NCBI GenBank assembly: GCA_029559475.1
Contig: JAKQBN010000031.1
Coordinates: forward strand, 1-25,187
From: a bacterium
GTDB taxonomy: Bacteria > UBA4055
Length of the DNA: 25,187 nucleotides
Direction of reading: 5' to 3'
The position numbers and the translations under genes were made by a program. The notes under the pieces were generated by a model, which worked only from the letters and a program-made list of their open reading frames with translations, was not told the origin of the DNA and made no database searches. Shown here piece after piece: positions 16,220-24,887 of the stretch; position 1 is the first letter of the stretch, and every line of letters starts with the position of its first letter.

Positions 16220-17521
16220 ATGAAATTAAGAAAATTATTCTACAATACCGTTCTCAAGATATATAACAAACGGCTTTCATTCGAGTCGCTTTATTCTGAA
16301 GTGCTTGAAGGTCTGGAGGACAGGGAAAAGCGAAGGCTGATCAATCTGGTCAACCAGTTTTTCAGGAATTTTAATTATCTCGAACAGTATTTTATTGAAA
16401 ATATCGATAAGAATATTGATGATCAGGAATTAAAGATCAGTATGCTTATCCTGTGCGCAGGAACGGAGTATTTTTATCTCGACAGCTCAACGGATTATTC
16501 GGTAGTGAACGATTTCGTGGAGATAGCGAAGGAGGAGCTGGGACAGGGCAAAGCCAAATATATTAACGCGATCCTGAGAAAGATGACTAAACTGACTTTG
16601 TCCGATGAGGATAAAGTTTCAAAGAAAGCGCTTTATCTGTCTCATCCGCAGTGGGTCGTTGACAGGCTTATAGAAAGCTACGGTAAGGAAACGTCAGAGG
16701 AAATGCTGAAATTCAATCAGTCGGTTCCGCCTGTTTATGTCAGGGCTAACCGGATAAAAAACAGCAGACAAGAGCTTAAGGTTCAATTGGAAGGCGAAGG
16801 AATAATTTCTTCCGATGTAGAACACTTTGAAGATTTTCTTAAGGTAGAAAAGGGCAATGTTCTTTCTTCACAATCATTTGAAGAAGGCAGGTTCTATATC
16901 CAGGACCCGTCGCATTCGCTGCCGGTTCTCGTGCTTGAGCCGAAGAAGAACGAAAAGATACTCGATCTGTGCTGTGCGCCGGGCGGAAAGTCAACATATA
17001 TTCAGGAGCTGACCGGCAATAAGGTCAAACTTCACCTGAACGATATTTCAATGAAGAAAAGAGTTCTGATAAAAATGAATTTTAAACGGCTGGGGCTTGA
17101 ATTCAATAAGCTGACCTTTCAGGAAGCCCAGAAATTTCAGGTGTTCGAGGAATTCGACAAGGTACTTATCGACGCTCCGTGCACAGGCAGCGGCAATTTC
17201 AGGCGTCATCCCGAGAGCAGGTGGAATAAGGATGAGGAGATGCTTTCTCAGCTTAATAAGCTCCAGCTTGACATTTTAAAAAGAGCGTCGAATTTCGTCA
17301 AGAAGAACGGGATAATGGTATATTCTACCTGCTCCATTTTTAACTGCGAAAATATGGATATCGTGCAGAAATTCATAGCAGATGACGATCATTTTATGCT
17401 CGATAAAGCTGATAACTCAAGTCTGGATATTTTCAAAAACGCGGACGGCAGCTATGCCGTTAATCCCGGCATTCATCATCACGAGGGTTCTTTCGCTGTC
17501 AGAATGAGAAGGGTTAGGTAA
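16220..17521 (+). CDS. rsmB: 16S rRNA m5C967 methyltransferase
   Basis: RsmB methylates C967 of 16S rRNA with S-adenosylmethionine. The 433-residue product has the NusB-like N-terminal RNA-binding domain (about 5-130) and then the RsmB/NOL1 catalytic domain: SAM-binding ILDLCCAPGGKS at 247-258, IDAPCTGSGNFRRHP with the release Cys321, and MVYSTCSIFNCEN with the nucleophilic Cys371. The final HEGSFAVRMRR segment is also typical. GGATGG before the ATG supports the start. It ends the rightward run. The NusB part distinguishes it from the shorter NSUN-type enzymes. Confidence 0.95.
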   Translation: MKLRKLFYNTVLKIYNKRLSFESLYSEVLEGLEDREKRRLINLVNQFFRNFNYLEQYFIENIDKNIDDQELKISMLILCAGTEYFYLDSSTDYSVVNDFVEIAKEELGQGKAKYINAILRKMTKLTLSDEDKVSKKALYLSHPQWVVDRLIESYGKETSEEMLKFNQSVPPVYVRANRIKNSRQELKVQLEGEGIISSDVEHFEDFLKVEKGNVLSSQSFEEGRFYIQDPSHSLPVLVLEPKKNEKILDLCCAPGGKSTYIQELTGNKVKLHLNDISMKKRVLIKMNFKRLGLEFNKLTFQEAQKFQVFEEFDKVLIDAPCTGSGNFRRHPESRWNKDEEMLSQLNKLQLDILKRASNFVKKNGIMVYSTCSIFNCENMDIVQKFIADDDHFMLDKADNSSLDIFKNADGSYAVNPGIHHHEGSFAVRMRRVR

Positions 17522-17579
17522 AGATAGTAACGGGTTCGCTTTTATCTGAATTATGAAAATCATGTATGAAGGTCTGTGA

Positions 17580-17921
17580 TCAAGACTTTGCTTTCAGCAC
17601 CATCAGAAGCAGCGTGTACGCGCCGGCTGTCAAAGCCGCAGAGATCAAAAGGCTAAGATAAAAATTGATCTGCATTTTCAAAAACACAGGCAGAGCTATG
17701 AACAGCACTAACGACGGGATCACCAGCCAGAAGATATCCTTCGATACTTCTGAAATCTTGGCAACGTCGCCCGTGTCGATATACATCCAGACGAACGCGA
17801 GAACCGATAACAGCGGCAGGGACGCCAGAAGCGCTCCCGCGGTCGAATTCCGCTTCGATATCTCTGATACAGCTACGATTATAACAGCCGATATGACAAC
17901 TTTTACGACGTAATAGATCAT
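17580..17921 (-). CDS. DUF3147-family membrane protein
   Basis: The 113-residue protein is almost entirely hydrophobic with four helices (about 3-21, 27-49, 63-82 and 86-109). The stretch VSEISKRNSTAGALLASLP, followed by WMYIDTGD, is characteristic of DUF3147 as I remember that family. Function is unknown. It is convergent with rsmB, 58 bases away. I see no clear terminator in the gap (17522-17579). Confidence 0.85.
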   Translation of the reverse strand: MIYYVVKVVISAVIIVAVSEISKRNSTAGALLASLPLLSVLAFVWMYIDTGDVAKISEVSKDIFWLVIPSLVLFIALPVFLKMQINFYLSLLISAALTAGAYTLLLMVLKAKS

Positions 17922-17963
17922 GATTAAAATCTATGAAATAAATTTAATAAAGTCAACGGAGGA

Positions 17964-18095
17964 CTATTTATACTGTTTTTTTTCAACGCCATGCTTATCA
18001 GTCCCGAAGAAAGCGAACCAGAGAGTTCCCGCAATGCCGAATCCGAAAGCTGTGAGTAAATTTACCGATGGACTTATCATCCCCGTAAATTGCAT
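17964..18095 (-). pseudogene. Remnant of an MFS transporter 3' end
   Basis: The segment reads MISP.VNLLTAF, then GFG.AGTLWFAFFGTDKHG, the C-terminus of the intact MFS transporter encoded at 21812-23029, but it ends with a different tail (VEKKQYK then TAG). Bases 17988-18082 match 21821-21915 at 90 of 95 positions in the same orientation. Three of the five differences are silent third-position changes, consistent with past selection on a paralogous gene rather than fresh copying. The similarity stops sharply at 18083, 27 bases before the LamG protein stop codon. Nothing of the other about 370 transporter residues remains here. Confidence 0.8.
17988..18082. repeat. 95-bp direct repeat, copy 1 (MFS gene tail)
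   Basis: It is 90/95 identical to 21821-21915 in direct orientation, offset 3833 bases. Mismatches are at 18030, 18033, 18035, 18036 and 18068. The two copies bracket the 1187-residue protein gene. Confidence 0.93.
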
Positions 18096-18110
18096 GAATC
18101 TAATATTGAA

Positions 18111-21100
18111 TTATTTAATATTTTTAATGTCTGCATTATTTATTGGTCTTTTTGTTCCGCTTACAGCAACGACATAATAGAACTTCTTACTTTCTGAGTG
18201 TGCTATAGTCCAGCTTGTACCATCGAAGATACCTGAAGCCGATACATCTTGAAAACTGCCGTAAGGATCATCGGAAGCATACACCTTATATGAAGTTGCT
18301 CCGTGAACAGCATCCCAGATGATCTTAATGTCTAATCCGATTATCTCTGTAACGATATTTTGCGGGATGCTCAAGTTGTCGCTTGTTATAATAAGCTGAC
18401 TGAAATCAGTTATTCCGGAGAAATTAACCGTATTTGTAGCTGCGTCAACACTAACTGCGGTCAGGTTATAAGTCCAGCTGCTGTCCGAAGTGCTTGCACG
18501 GGTATAGAGTTTAATTTTGGCAGGATTAGACTCATCATTGGAAGTAAGATCTTCACTGAGAGTTAATGATATATCTGCCGAGAGCATGCCGGTACCGAAT
18601 TTATGTACTACCCAGTATTGAGAATCGAAAATTGTGACCGGATAAGGATTAATATTCGGAGGCAGATTGATTTTTGACACCACGAGCGTATCTGTTCCTG
18701 TCTTTGAAGTAACATTCATCGAAACTCCGGTTCCGGTAAAATCAACAATTCCAGTGGTGCTCACGATCTGCGAATTAACATGTCCGTCCCCGAACGGAAT
18801 AGTAGAATTTACCCAATCGGTATCATCCATATTTGTCAGTGTGCCCAAGTTCCCGCTAATTAAATCACTTGCAGTAGTACCTGATCCTTCATTAAATTGC
18901 CAATAGCTCACAAGCCCTGTTTCCGATCCGTCTAAAGGTAAATGAATATTTTCCCTAATCTCCTGCAGGCTTCGTACCGTATTCCAAAGTCTTACTTCCT
19001 CAATCTTACCGTCAAAGTATCTGGAATTAAAATCAACTCCAATCCTCAGAGGATCGCTGTTTGAATTTACCGTTAAAGGTGTGCCTGTTAAAGTTTGCTC
19101 AACTCCGTTCAAATATAACCTTCTTGTTCCGTTATTGTTAACCGCAGCTATATGATACCATTTTCCTTCTTCAAGGATACCGTTCGAAGTTGATAATTCG
19201 TCAAAGGTTAAACCTGTATAAGGAGATATGCTGCTTAGCCTCAGGGAATATCCGTTCGCGCTTGAAGTCTGATATTTTGAAACAATACCCGCCATAGTCG
19301 CGAATACGGAAGGCTTGATCCACGCTTCGATTGTATAATTGTTTGTAAGATCGAGACTGCTATCATCAGCGATTGTTGCATAATCATTCACTCCGTCAAA
19401 ATCCAAAGCAGTAACGGGTGCATTACCTATGCCGGCGCCTATACCTGTAAGAGTGATATATTTAGTTTCGCAATCTGTAGAAGAGTGAGTGATTGTCCCG
19501 TTGTATTCAATATTCTCAATTGGAGAAAATTTAACAAAAATGGTGTCAGATACAATTCCGTTGACCGGTGTAATTGATAAACTGTTAGAATAACCGGTGT
19601 TTTGCGACAACGATATATTAAATTCTGAGGAGACGGTTAAATTAAGATCTGACTTCAAATCTTGAGCGACTACATAATATTTTTTTACGGGAGAATTACC
19701 AAGAAGAACATTTCCGAAAGAAATGTCAGAAATTCCAGCCTGTTTATAATATTTAATATTGCCGTCTTTTTCACCGATAAGCACGTCAAGTAATCCGTCC
19801 CCGTCAAGATCGGTAAATGCAGGAGATGAGTAATATCCTACGTCAATTCCGTTGAAAGATTGAGTAACAAGCGTAAATGAGGTTGAATTTGCTGCGACTT
19901 GTTCATAGTGGTTAATATTACCGTCAAGCTCACCTACAAGCATGTCAAGTAATCCGTCACCGTCAAGATCGGTAAATGCAGGAGATGAGTAATATCCTAC
20001 GTCAATTCCGTTGAAAGATTGAGTAACAAGCGTAAATGAGGTTGAATTTGCTGCGACTTGTTCATAGGGGTTAATATTACCGTTAAACTCACCTACAAGC
20101 ATGTCAAGTAATCCGTCCCCGTCAAGATCGGTAAATGCAGGTGAAGAGTAACCTCCTACATCTATTCCGTTAAAAGATTGAGTAACAAGCGTAAATGAGG
20201 TTGAGTTCGGTGAACTTTGCTCATAATGGTTTATATTGCCTTCATTGTCACCGATTAGCATATCAAGTAATCCGTCACCGTCAAGATCGGTAAAAGCGGG
20301 GGCTGAGTAAGCTCCTACATCAATTCCGTTGAAAGATGCTGTAACAAGAGAAAATAAAGTTGAATTTGCTGCGACTTGTTCATAATGATTTATATTGCCG
20401 TCATACTCACCGATAAGCATGTCAAGTAATCCGTCCCCGTCAAGATCGGTAAATGCAGGTGAAGAGTAACCTCCTACATCTATTCCGTGGAAAGATGCTG
20501 AGATCGATTCGAAATTATTCAGGTCTGTTAAAGTTATGGATGGTGGTAGATATTCTCTCGAAACGATAAACTGACCGAAACCGGAAATACCGTTGAAAGT
20601 TGCAGAATTTACGGCAAAATTAACACTAGATGCATCTTTTAGATACAGCCATTCTGTGTCTAAATTGCTGTTTCTTTCGTAAAGCGTTATCTTAGACGGA
20701 TGTGAAGCATACCAATCTTCAATATCCTCGCTTACTTTATAGTTCACATCAGCAGAAATTGCACCTCCGCCGAAGCTGTTTATCACCCAGTATTGCGAAT
20801 CGTATGTTTCATCTATACCGGTCGGCAGAATATTCGGGGGGATATCAATCTTCGAAACTATAAGCGTATCTGTCCCTGTCTTTGAAGTAACATTCATCGA
20901 AATTCCCGTTCCTGTAAAATCAACACTTCCAGTAGTACTGATAATTTTCAAATCTGACGAACCCGTGCCAAACGGTATTTTTGAAGATACCCAGTCCGAG
21001 TCATCCATATTGTAAAGAGTGCCGCTCGCTCCTCCGACAGCGTCCGACAGCGCAGTTCCGGATCCTTCATTGAACTGCCAGTTGTTTAAAAGTCCCGTTT

Positions 21101-21674
21101 CCGTTCCAGTTAAGGATAAGTGCATATTTTTTCGTATTTCGTCAGCTGTTCTCGCAGTATTCCATATCCTGACCTCATCAAGTTTTCCCGATAATGCTTC
21201 AGCAGAAGTGCTTAGGTAGAAAGTTCCATCGGAGGCGTATAAACCACCGGCAGGTACAGTTGTTTTCATGAGCCTGCCGTTATAATACAATTTCATCGTT
21301 GTGCCGTCATAAGTCCCCGCAACATGGAACCATCCGCCTGTAGTCAGAATATTATCGATCACGATACTATATAAGCTACCGTCCGTTTTCCTAATATAAA
21401 AATGAAGCTGATTTGTACCGCTTGCGCCGTCATATCTTAAAACTGCAACTTCGGGAACTATTGATACATATCTCTGTATCTTTCCCGCTGAAAGTTCGTT
21501 ATGATATACCCATGCCTCTATTGTGACCGCTGTCATCGAAGTACTTATCCCCGAACCGGAAACGTAGTCGTTCACGCCGTCGAATTCGAGACATTTGCCG
21601 GGAATAGTGTCAACAGCAAAAACCTGCAGAATTGCCGCCAGCAGGAAAGTAATTAAATAGCCCGAGAGTTTCAT
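18111..21674 (-). CDS. Large secreted LamG / FG-GAP repeat / Fn3 surface protein
   Basis: The 1187-residue protein has a signal peptide (1-20), LamG/concanavalin-like domain 1 (about 28-235), a linked beta-sandwich module (244-373) and five FG-GAP/VCBS-type repeats of 53 residues (392-642), each with a calcium-binding DLDGDGLLD. An ASH/HYDIN-like Ig domain (645-748), a second LamG (755-962), a second copy of the beta-sandwich module (969-1097) and an Fn3 domain (1101-1172) follow. The LamG-sandwich unit is therefore duplicated. No YPNPFNP-type sorting domain follows the Fn3; the last 15 residues look like an unstructured run to the stop. Likely a surface adhesin or glycan binder. GGAG seven bases before the ATG supports the start. 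Confidence 0.92.
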   Translation of the reverse strand: MKLSGYLITFLLAAILQVFAVDTIPGKCLEFDGVNDYVSGSGISTSMTAVTIEAWVYHNELSAGKIQRYVSIVPEVAVLRYDGASGTNQLHFYIRKTDGSLYSIVIDNILTTGGWFHVAGTYDGTTMKLYYNGRLMKTTVPAGGLYASDGTFYLSTSAEALSGKLDEVRIWNTARTADEIRKNMHLSLTGTETGLLNNWQFNEGSGTALSDAVGGASGTLYNMDDSDWVSSKIPFGTGSSDLKIISTTGSVDFTGTGISMNVTSKTGTDTLIVSKIDIPPNILPTGIDETYDSQYWVINSFGGGAISADVNYKVSEDIEDWYASHPSKITLYERNSNLDTEWLYLKDASSVNFAVNSATFNGISGFGQFIVSREYLPPSITLTDLNNFESISASFHGIDVGGYSSPAFTDLDGDGLLDMLIGEYDGNINHYEQVAANSTLFSLVTASFNGIDVGAYSAPAFTDLDGDGLLDMLIGDNEGNINHYEQSSPNSTSFTLVTQSFNGIDVGGYSSPAFTDLDGDGLLDMLVGEFNGNINPYEQVAANSTSFTLVTQSFNGIDVGYYSSPAFTDLDGDGLLDMLVGELDGNINHYEQVAANSTSFTLVTQSFNGIDVGYYSSPAFTDLDGDGLLDVLIGEKDGNIKYYKQAGISDISFGNVLLGNSPVKKYYVVAQDLKSDLNLTVSSEFNISLSQNTGYSNSLSITPVNGIVSDTIFVKFSPIENIEYNGTITHSSTDCETKYITLTGIGAGIGNAPVTALDFDGVNDYATIADDSSLDLTNNYTIEAWIKPSVFATMAGIVSKYQTSSANGYSLRLSSISPYTGLTFDELSTSNGILEEGKWYHIAAVNNNGTRRLYLNGVEQTLTGTPLTVNSNSDPLRIGVDFNSRYFDGKIEEVRLWNTVRSLQEIRENIHLPLDGSETGLVSYWQFNEGSGTTASDLISGNLGTLTNMDDTDWVNSTIPFGDGHVNSQIVSTTGIVDFTGTGVSMNVTSKTGTDTLVVSKINLPPNINPYPVTIFDSQYWVVHKFGTGMLSADISLTLSEDLTSNDESNPAKIKLYTRASTSDSSWTYNLTAVSVDAATNTVNFSGITDFSQLIITSDNLSIPQNIVTEIIGLDIKIIWDAVHGATSYKVYASDDPYGSFQDVSASGIFDGTSWTIAHSESKKFYYVVAVSGTKRPINNADIKNIK
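19745..20505. repeat. Five tandem 159-bp repeats in the surface protein gene
   Basis: The same site within the unit (GTCAAGTAATCCGTC or one change) starts at 19785, 19944, 20103, 20262 and 20421, exactly 159 bases apart each time. The two leftmost units are almost identical at base level, including silent sites, which points to recent copying or gene conversion. Each unit encodes one FG-GAP repeat. Confidence 0.97.
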
Positions 21675-21708
21675 GATAGGCTCCGAATTATTAGATAAAT
21701 TATAATGA

Positions 21709-21737
21709 ATTATAATAAATGCTCAGAATATAATCAA
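21709..21737 (-). promoter_or_regulatory. Promoter of the large surface protein gene
   Basis: On the minus strand TTGATT (21737-21732) and a perfect TATAAT (21714-21709) are 17 bases apart. A second TATAAT (21704-21699) follows 10 bases later without a good -35. The predicted start near 21702 gives a leader of about 28 bases containing GGAG before the ATG. Confidence 0.6.
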
Positions 21738-21811
21738 TAAATAAAATTTAATATCTGAAATTGATCCAGAATGCTATCCCGACTTAGCCTATAAGCATCA
21801 TCATGCGGCTA

Positions 21812-23029
21812 CTATTCTTCGCCATGCTTATCAGTCCCGAAGAAAGCGAACCAGAGAGTTCCTGCGACACCGAATCCGAAAGCTGTGAGTAAATTTACCG
21901 TTGGACTTATCATCCACAAAAAAGCACCGGAAAAGGCTGAGACGGAGACTACGGAATCTCTTACAAGATAATACAGACCGAACATACTTGCCTTTCTGTT
22001 TTCAGGCGCAAGTTCCATAATTAGTGTTTTTCTCGTAGGCTCACCAAATTCCTTTAAACCGCGGAGGAAAAAAGCGAGAATCAGCATCGTAAACGAATTC
22101 GTAAAAAGTAAAGCTAACGGGAAAAAAGTAAAAAAGACAAATGTCATTAAGACAAAAGGTTTCTTTTCTGTATTATCGGCAAAATAAGCTACGGGAATAT
22201 AAACGACCATAGCCGTGACCATTTCGACCGTAGTCAGAATTCCGAATTCGAAGGCCGATACAGGATTCGTTATCGTCTGCATGCACCATACAACAACAAA
22301 AGCATAAGGGATTTGTTCGCAGAACCTGACGAGAATATCTGAAACAAGAAGTCTTTTTAAGGAGACCGGCATTTCCTTCCATAATTTTAAAGGATTTTTT
22401 GTTGCTGAATTTTTAAGACTCTCCGTTTTGTCGTTTTTATGATCCGTTATCATGATCTGCTGTAATACTGTAGCGACAAGCGCAAGAATAAGAGCAACGG
22501 AAAACCCTATTTTTATACCGGTTTTTATGCCTAAAGCGGTAATAAACGCCCCGCCGATGAGGGGTCCGAGGAACATCGGGATCCGCCTGACAAGAGAGTG
22601 TACCGACATACCCATAGTTCGCTTATTCTTGGGCAGAACATCAGAAATGATCGTAACTGTCGCAGGCAGTGAAATCGCTGTCCATGATAAAAAAAGAAAA
22701 GAAGCCGCTATAACAGCCTGCCATTCGGGAATAATTATCACGATAATAAAGCCGGTCATGGCTAAAATGTTAAAAATCAAAAGGGATTTTTTTGTACCGA
22801 CCTTCTCGACAAGATAACCGCCGGGAAAAGAGTACAGAGCTGAAAGAAGATTGTCAAGCCCGTTAAGTAATCCCACCGACCAGAGACCGCCTCCGAGAGC
22901 TAATAGGTACATCGGCAGGAATCTTTCAGCCATTTTCTCGCCGAGGCCGACGAGAATGACCATAGAGAGTAAACCCAGGATACTTTTCTTTAATCCTAAA
23001 AATGCTGATGTTTTTCTTATCCTGCTCAA
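21812..23029 (-). CDS. MFS transporter
   Basis: The 405-residue protein has twelve hydrophobic segments in two halves and the MFS loop 2-3 signature in degenerate form (GGYLVEKVGTKKSLL). FLRGLKEFGEPTRKTLIMELAPENRK is a conserved loop in the second half. The substrate is unknown. The gene starts with TTG at 23029, since no ATG precedes the first helix. It is preceded in the same frame by ATT and then the TAG stop of the ChrB-domain gene, a gap of three bases, with AAAGAG as a weak ribosome site. Its neighbour suggests metal- or oxyanion-related efflux, but that is inference. Its last 95 bases are repeated at 17988. Confidence 0.9.
   Translation of the reverse strand: MSRIRKTSAFLGLKKSILGLLSMVILVGLGEKMAERFLPMYLLALGGGLWSVGLLNGLDNLLSALYSFPGGYLVEKVGTKKSLLIFNILAMTGFIIVIIIPEWQAVIAASFLFLSWTAISLPATVTIISDVLPKNKRTMGMSVHSLVRRIPMFLGPLIGGAFITALGIKTGIKIGFSVALILALVATVLQQIMITDHKNDKTESLKNSATKNPLKLWKEMPVSLKRLLVSDILVRFCEQIPYAFVVVWCMQTITNPVSAFEFGILTTVEMVTAMVVYIPVAYFADNTEKKPFVLMTFVFFTFFPLALLFTNSFTMLILAFFLRGLKEFGEPTRKTLIMELAPENRKASMFGLYYLVRDSVVSVSAFSGAFLWMISPTVNLLTAFGFGVAGTLWFAFFGTDKHGEE
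21821..21915. repeat. 95-bp direct repeat, copy 2 (within the intact MFS gene)
   Basis: This is the partner of 17988-18082 (90/95 identical). This copy lies inside the intact transporter gene and encodes its last 31-32 residues except the final two. Confidence 0.93.
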
Positions 23030-23032
23030 AAT

Positions 23033-23464
23033 CTACTCTTTCGCAGTTTGCAATCTGCACCATGCGTATAATGCGTCATAAACATAAAACTGATGCTCAA
23101 GATTTTCGAGGTCTTCAGGATATCTTAGACTATAGCCTACCGCAATAGCCTCAACTCCGGCAGCGATAGGATCCTTGTCGAACGAGTCAGTGTCGGCGGC
23201 ATTAATAATTTTTGACATTCTGAGCAGAGCTTCATCTTTCAACTCATATTTTTTTATTATGCTTACAAAGGAACATTCATCTCCATGATGTCCAAGCTCA
23301 GCGTTGGGGATATCAAACGGTATCGCACCTGAAGATCTTGCTGTTTCTTCGACACTGCATTTCGGCACGAATATGAATTCAGCCTCAGAGTCAACGAATC
23401 GTGATATAAGCCACGGGCAGGCGACTCTGTCAACATGTACGTGCGATCTTGTAATCCATTTCAT
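23033..23464 (-). CDS. ChrB C-terminal-domain protein (chromate-resistance family)
   Basis: The 143-residue protein begins KWITRSHVHVDRVACPWLI, followed by SRFVDSEAEFIFVP, the hallmark of the ChrB_C family. It continues with FDIPNAELGHHGDECSFVSII and a helical end. Conserved His, Asp and Cys residues (HVDRVACPW, HHGDEC) probably bind a metal. In ChrB this domain accompanies a chromate-sensing region; the stand-alone form is common and often sits beside transporters, as here with the MFS gene. AGGA eight bases before the ATG supports the start. It ends in TAG followed, in the same frame, by the MFS gene. A chromate role is a family label, not shown. Confidence 0.9.
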   Translation of the reverse strand: MKWITRSHVHVDRVACPWLISRFVDSEAEFIFVPKCSVEETARSSGAIPFDIPNAELGHHGDECSFVSIIKKYELKDEALLRMSKIINAADTDSFDKDPIAAGVEAIAVGYSLRYPEDLENLEHQFYVYDALYAWCRLQTAKE

Positions 23465-23480
23465 ATATTTTCCTAATTTT

Positions 23481-23503
23481 ATTTCCTCAAAAATCCGTAT
23501 TCA
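23481..23503. repeat. 23-bp perfect direct repeat, copy 1
   Basis: It is identical over 23 bases to 24890-24912, 1409 bases away. This copy sits between the AlbA_2 gene and the ChrB gene, and the AlbA_2 stop codon TGA (23503-23501) is its first three bases on the minus strand. Confidence 0.95.
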
Positions 23504-24865
23504 ATTTTCTAAAATCTCAACAATTCTCTTACCGAATTCTGTCAACTTATACATTTGCATACTGCTTCTTGGTTTTTCAGGTATTGTCATTTCAATCAAT
23601 TTGTGTTCTAAGGCGGGTTGCAGATAATTGATCCTGAAATTCTCTCTGTCTGCCAGTTGTAATTTATCCTGTAAATCCTGCCTGTTGTGCTCGCCTGTCA
23701 TTACAGATAATAATCTTCTGACTTGCGGGGTCACTTGCGGGGTCACTTGCGGGGTCACTTCACCTTGTTTTGTTTTATAAAGAACTACCTGCAAGCCTCC
23801 GTCCATCTCATTGATATCCGGATCAGGAAGCTTTGCTTCTTTACAGGAATTGATTATTTTTAGAATACCGCGACCCCATGTGTCAATGTAACCAGCCTTG
23901 AAACACGCATCAGCTAAATTCGGATTTCTCGGGCGTGAGTTATGTTCTTTTCTCAGGTTTTCAAGGGATAAACCCTGTGGAAGTGTGCCTTCGTTCCATA
24001 TAGACAGTCTGTCGTCAAAGACCCGAATCTGTACAGGTGCTCCCATATAAGTCCTGTGAACAAGGGCATTTAGCAGCATTTCTCTTAAGGCGGCAAAAGG
24101 ATATTCGTATTTTTCTATTCGCTGTAAGCCTTCAAAGGCTACGGGTCTGGTTAAAAACTTATAACTCAATTGAACAAAAACTTCATTAAGAATATAAACA
24201 AGATTACCTTCAACTATCTCGTGAAATTTAAGGTCTGATGAATCTTTACCGAATCTGCCGATCTTTACCTGAATATTTGGAAAAAATCTGTTCGGGTCTT
24301 TTCCGAAAAGAATTATAGCAGCTCTTTTGATCTTTCCGTGTTCAGTCAAACGGAGTTTATCAAGTATCTGAGTTGCGCTTAATCCGTCGGTGTCAGGCAT
24401 CCTGCCTTTTTCCTTGCTGTCTTCAACAAATTTTGCAATGCTCTTTTCGTCAATATCTTGAATTCCTGCTCTATCCTCAATAACATCATCCCATGTCTTA
24501 CCGGCTTTTTTTAAAAGAAATTCGTTAAGCTCAACACCTGTCAATTCCAGGTTTGTGCTGCCAGTCCTATAATAATACCTGCCTCTAAAAGAAACAGGAA
24601 CCGAATACGGATCAACCTGAATTGAAATATATTTCTTCCCGTTTTCATCGTGAAGCTGAATATCGCAAATTATCCCCATCGAATTGCGGATTTTTTGAGG
24701 AATATTTTCCATCAAGCTTTTATAATCTTCAATATCAACAGCATTTCCGCCATCATCTTTGCCGATAAAAATAGTACCGCCGATCGCATTTGCAAATCCG
24801 CAGACCCATTTCAGATATTCATCTTGCCAGCTTTGCTTATATTCTATATTTTGTTTTTCAGGCAT
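23501..24865 (-). CDS. AlbA_2/GHKL-type DNA-binding ATPase-like protein
   Basis: The 454-residue protein has an N-terminal AlbA_2 (Schlafen-type) domain (about 5-120: E.KQSW..E.LKWVCGFANAIGGTIFIG.DD.G), then a GHKL-type ATP-binding region with N-box REMLLNALVHR (about 261-271), NEGTLPQG and GYIDTWGRGILKI (about 325-337). A flexible linker of three VTPQ repeats and a C-terminal winged helix (about 385-454) follow. Such proteins are annotated as transcriptional regulators or RecG-like and are abundant in accessory DNA. ATG at 24865 was chosen because GAGG lies nine bases upstream; the ATG at 24880 overlaps that site. A 23-bp direct repeat brackets the gene. Confidence 0.9.
   Translation of the reverse strand: MPEKQNIEYKQSWQDEYLKWVCGFANAIGGTIFIGKDDGGNAVDIEDYKSLMENIPQKIRNSMGIICDIQLHDENGKKYISIQVDPYSVPVSFRGRYYYRTGSTNLELTGVELNEFLLKKAGKTWDDVIEDRAGIQDIDEKSIAKFVEDSKEKGRMPDTDGLSATQILDKLRLTEHGKIKRAAIILFGKDPNRFFPNIQVKIGRFGKDSSDLKFHEIVEGNLVYILNEVFVQLSYKFLTRPVAFEGLQRIEKYEYPFAALREMLLNALVHRTYMGAPVQIRVFDDRLSIWNEGTLPQGLSLENLRKEHNSRPRNPNLADACFKAGYIDTWGRGILKIINSCKEAKLPDPDINEMDGGLQVVLYKTKQGEVTPQVTPQVTPQVRRLLSVMTGEHNRQDLQDKLQLADRENFRINYLQPALEHKLIEMTIPEKPRSSMQMYKLTEFGKRIVEILEN
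23721..23760. repeat. 12-bp tandem repeat, three units
   Basis: ACTTGCGGGGTC occurs three times in a row (23721-23756) plus four bases. On the minus strand it encodes the VTPQ repeats in the linker of the AlbA_2 protein. In-frame units of 12 bases can gain or lose copies without frameshift. Confidence 0.95.
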
Positions 24866-24887
24866 AAAATAATTCCTCATACGGTCT

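Noticed and set aside
17522-17579. Possible shared terminator between the convergent rsmB and DUF3147 genes.
   Set aside because: I could find no stable stem followed by a T run in these 58 bases.
17920-18177. An 85-codon plus-strand frame beside the DUF3147 gene.
   Set aside because: It lies antisense to the transporter remnant and the end of the surface protein gene; its product is not convincing and the antisense similarity explains the region.
19745-20505. Regularly spaced repeats that might suggest a CRISPR array.
   Set aside because: The unit is 159 bases with no unique spacers, and it lies in one long open frame encoding FG-GAP domains.
21786-21811. A hairpin (GCAT/ATGC with outer AGCC/GGCT) just after the MFS stop codon.
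   Set aside because: The stem is interrupted by a five-base bulge and there is no T run on either strand, so I do not call a terminator.
22452-22817. A 121-codon plus-strand frame within the MFS gene.
   Set aside because: It is antisense to a well-supported transporter; its composition mirrors the hydrophobic codons of the opposite strand.
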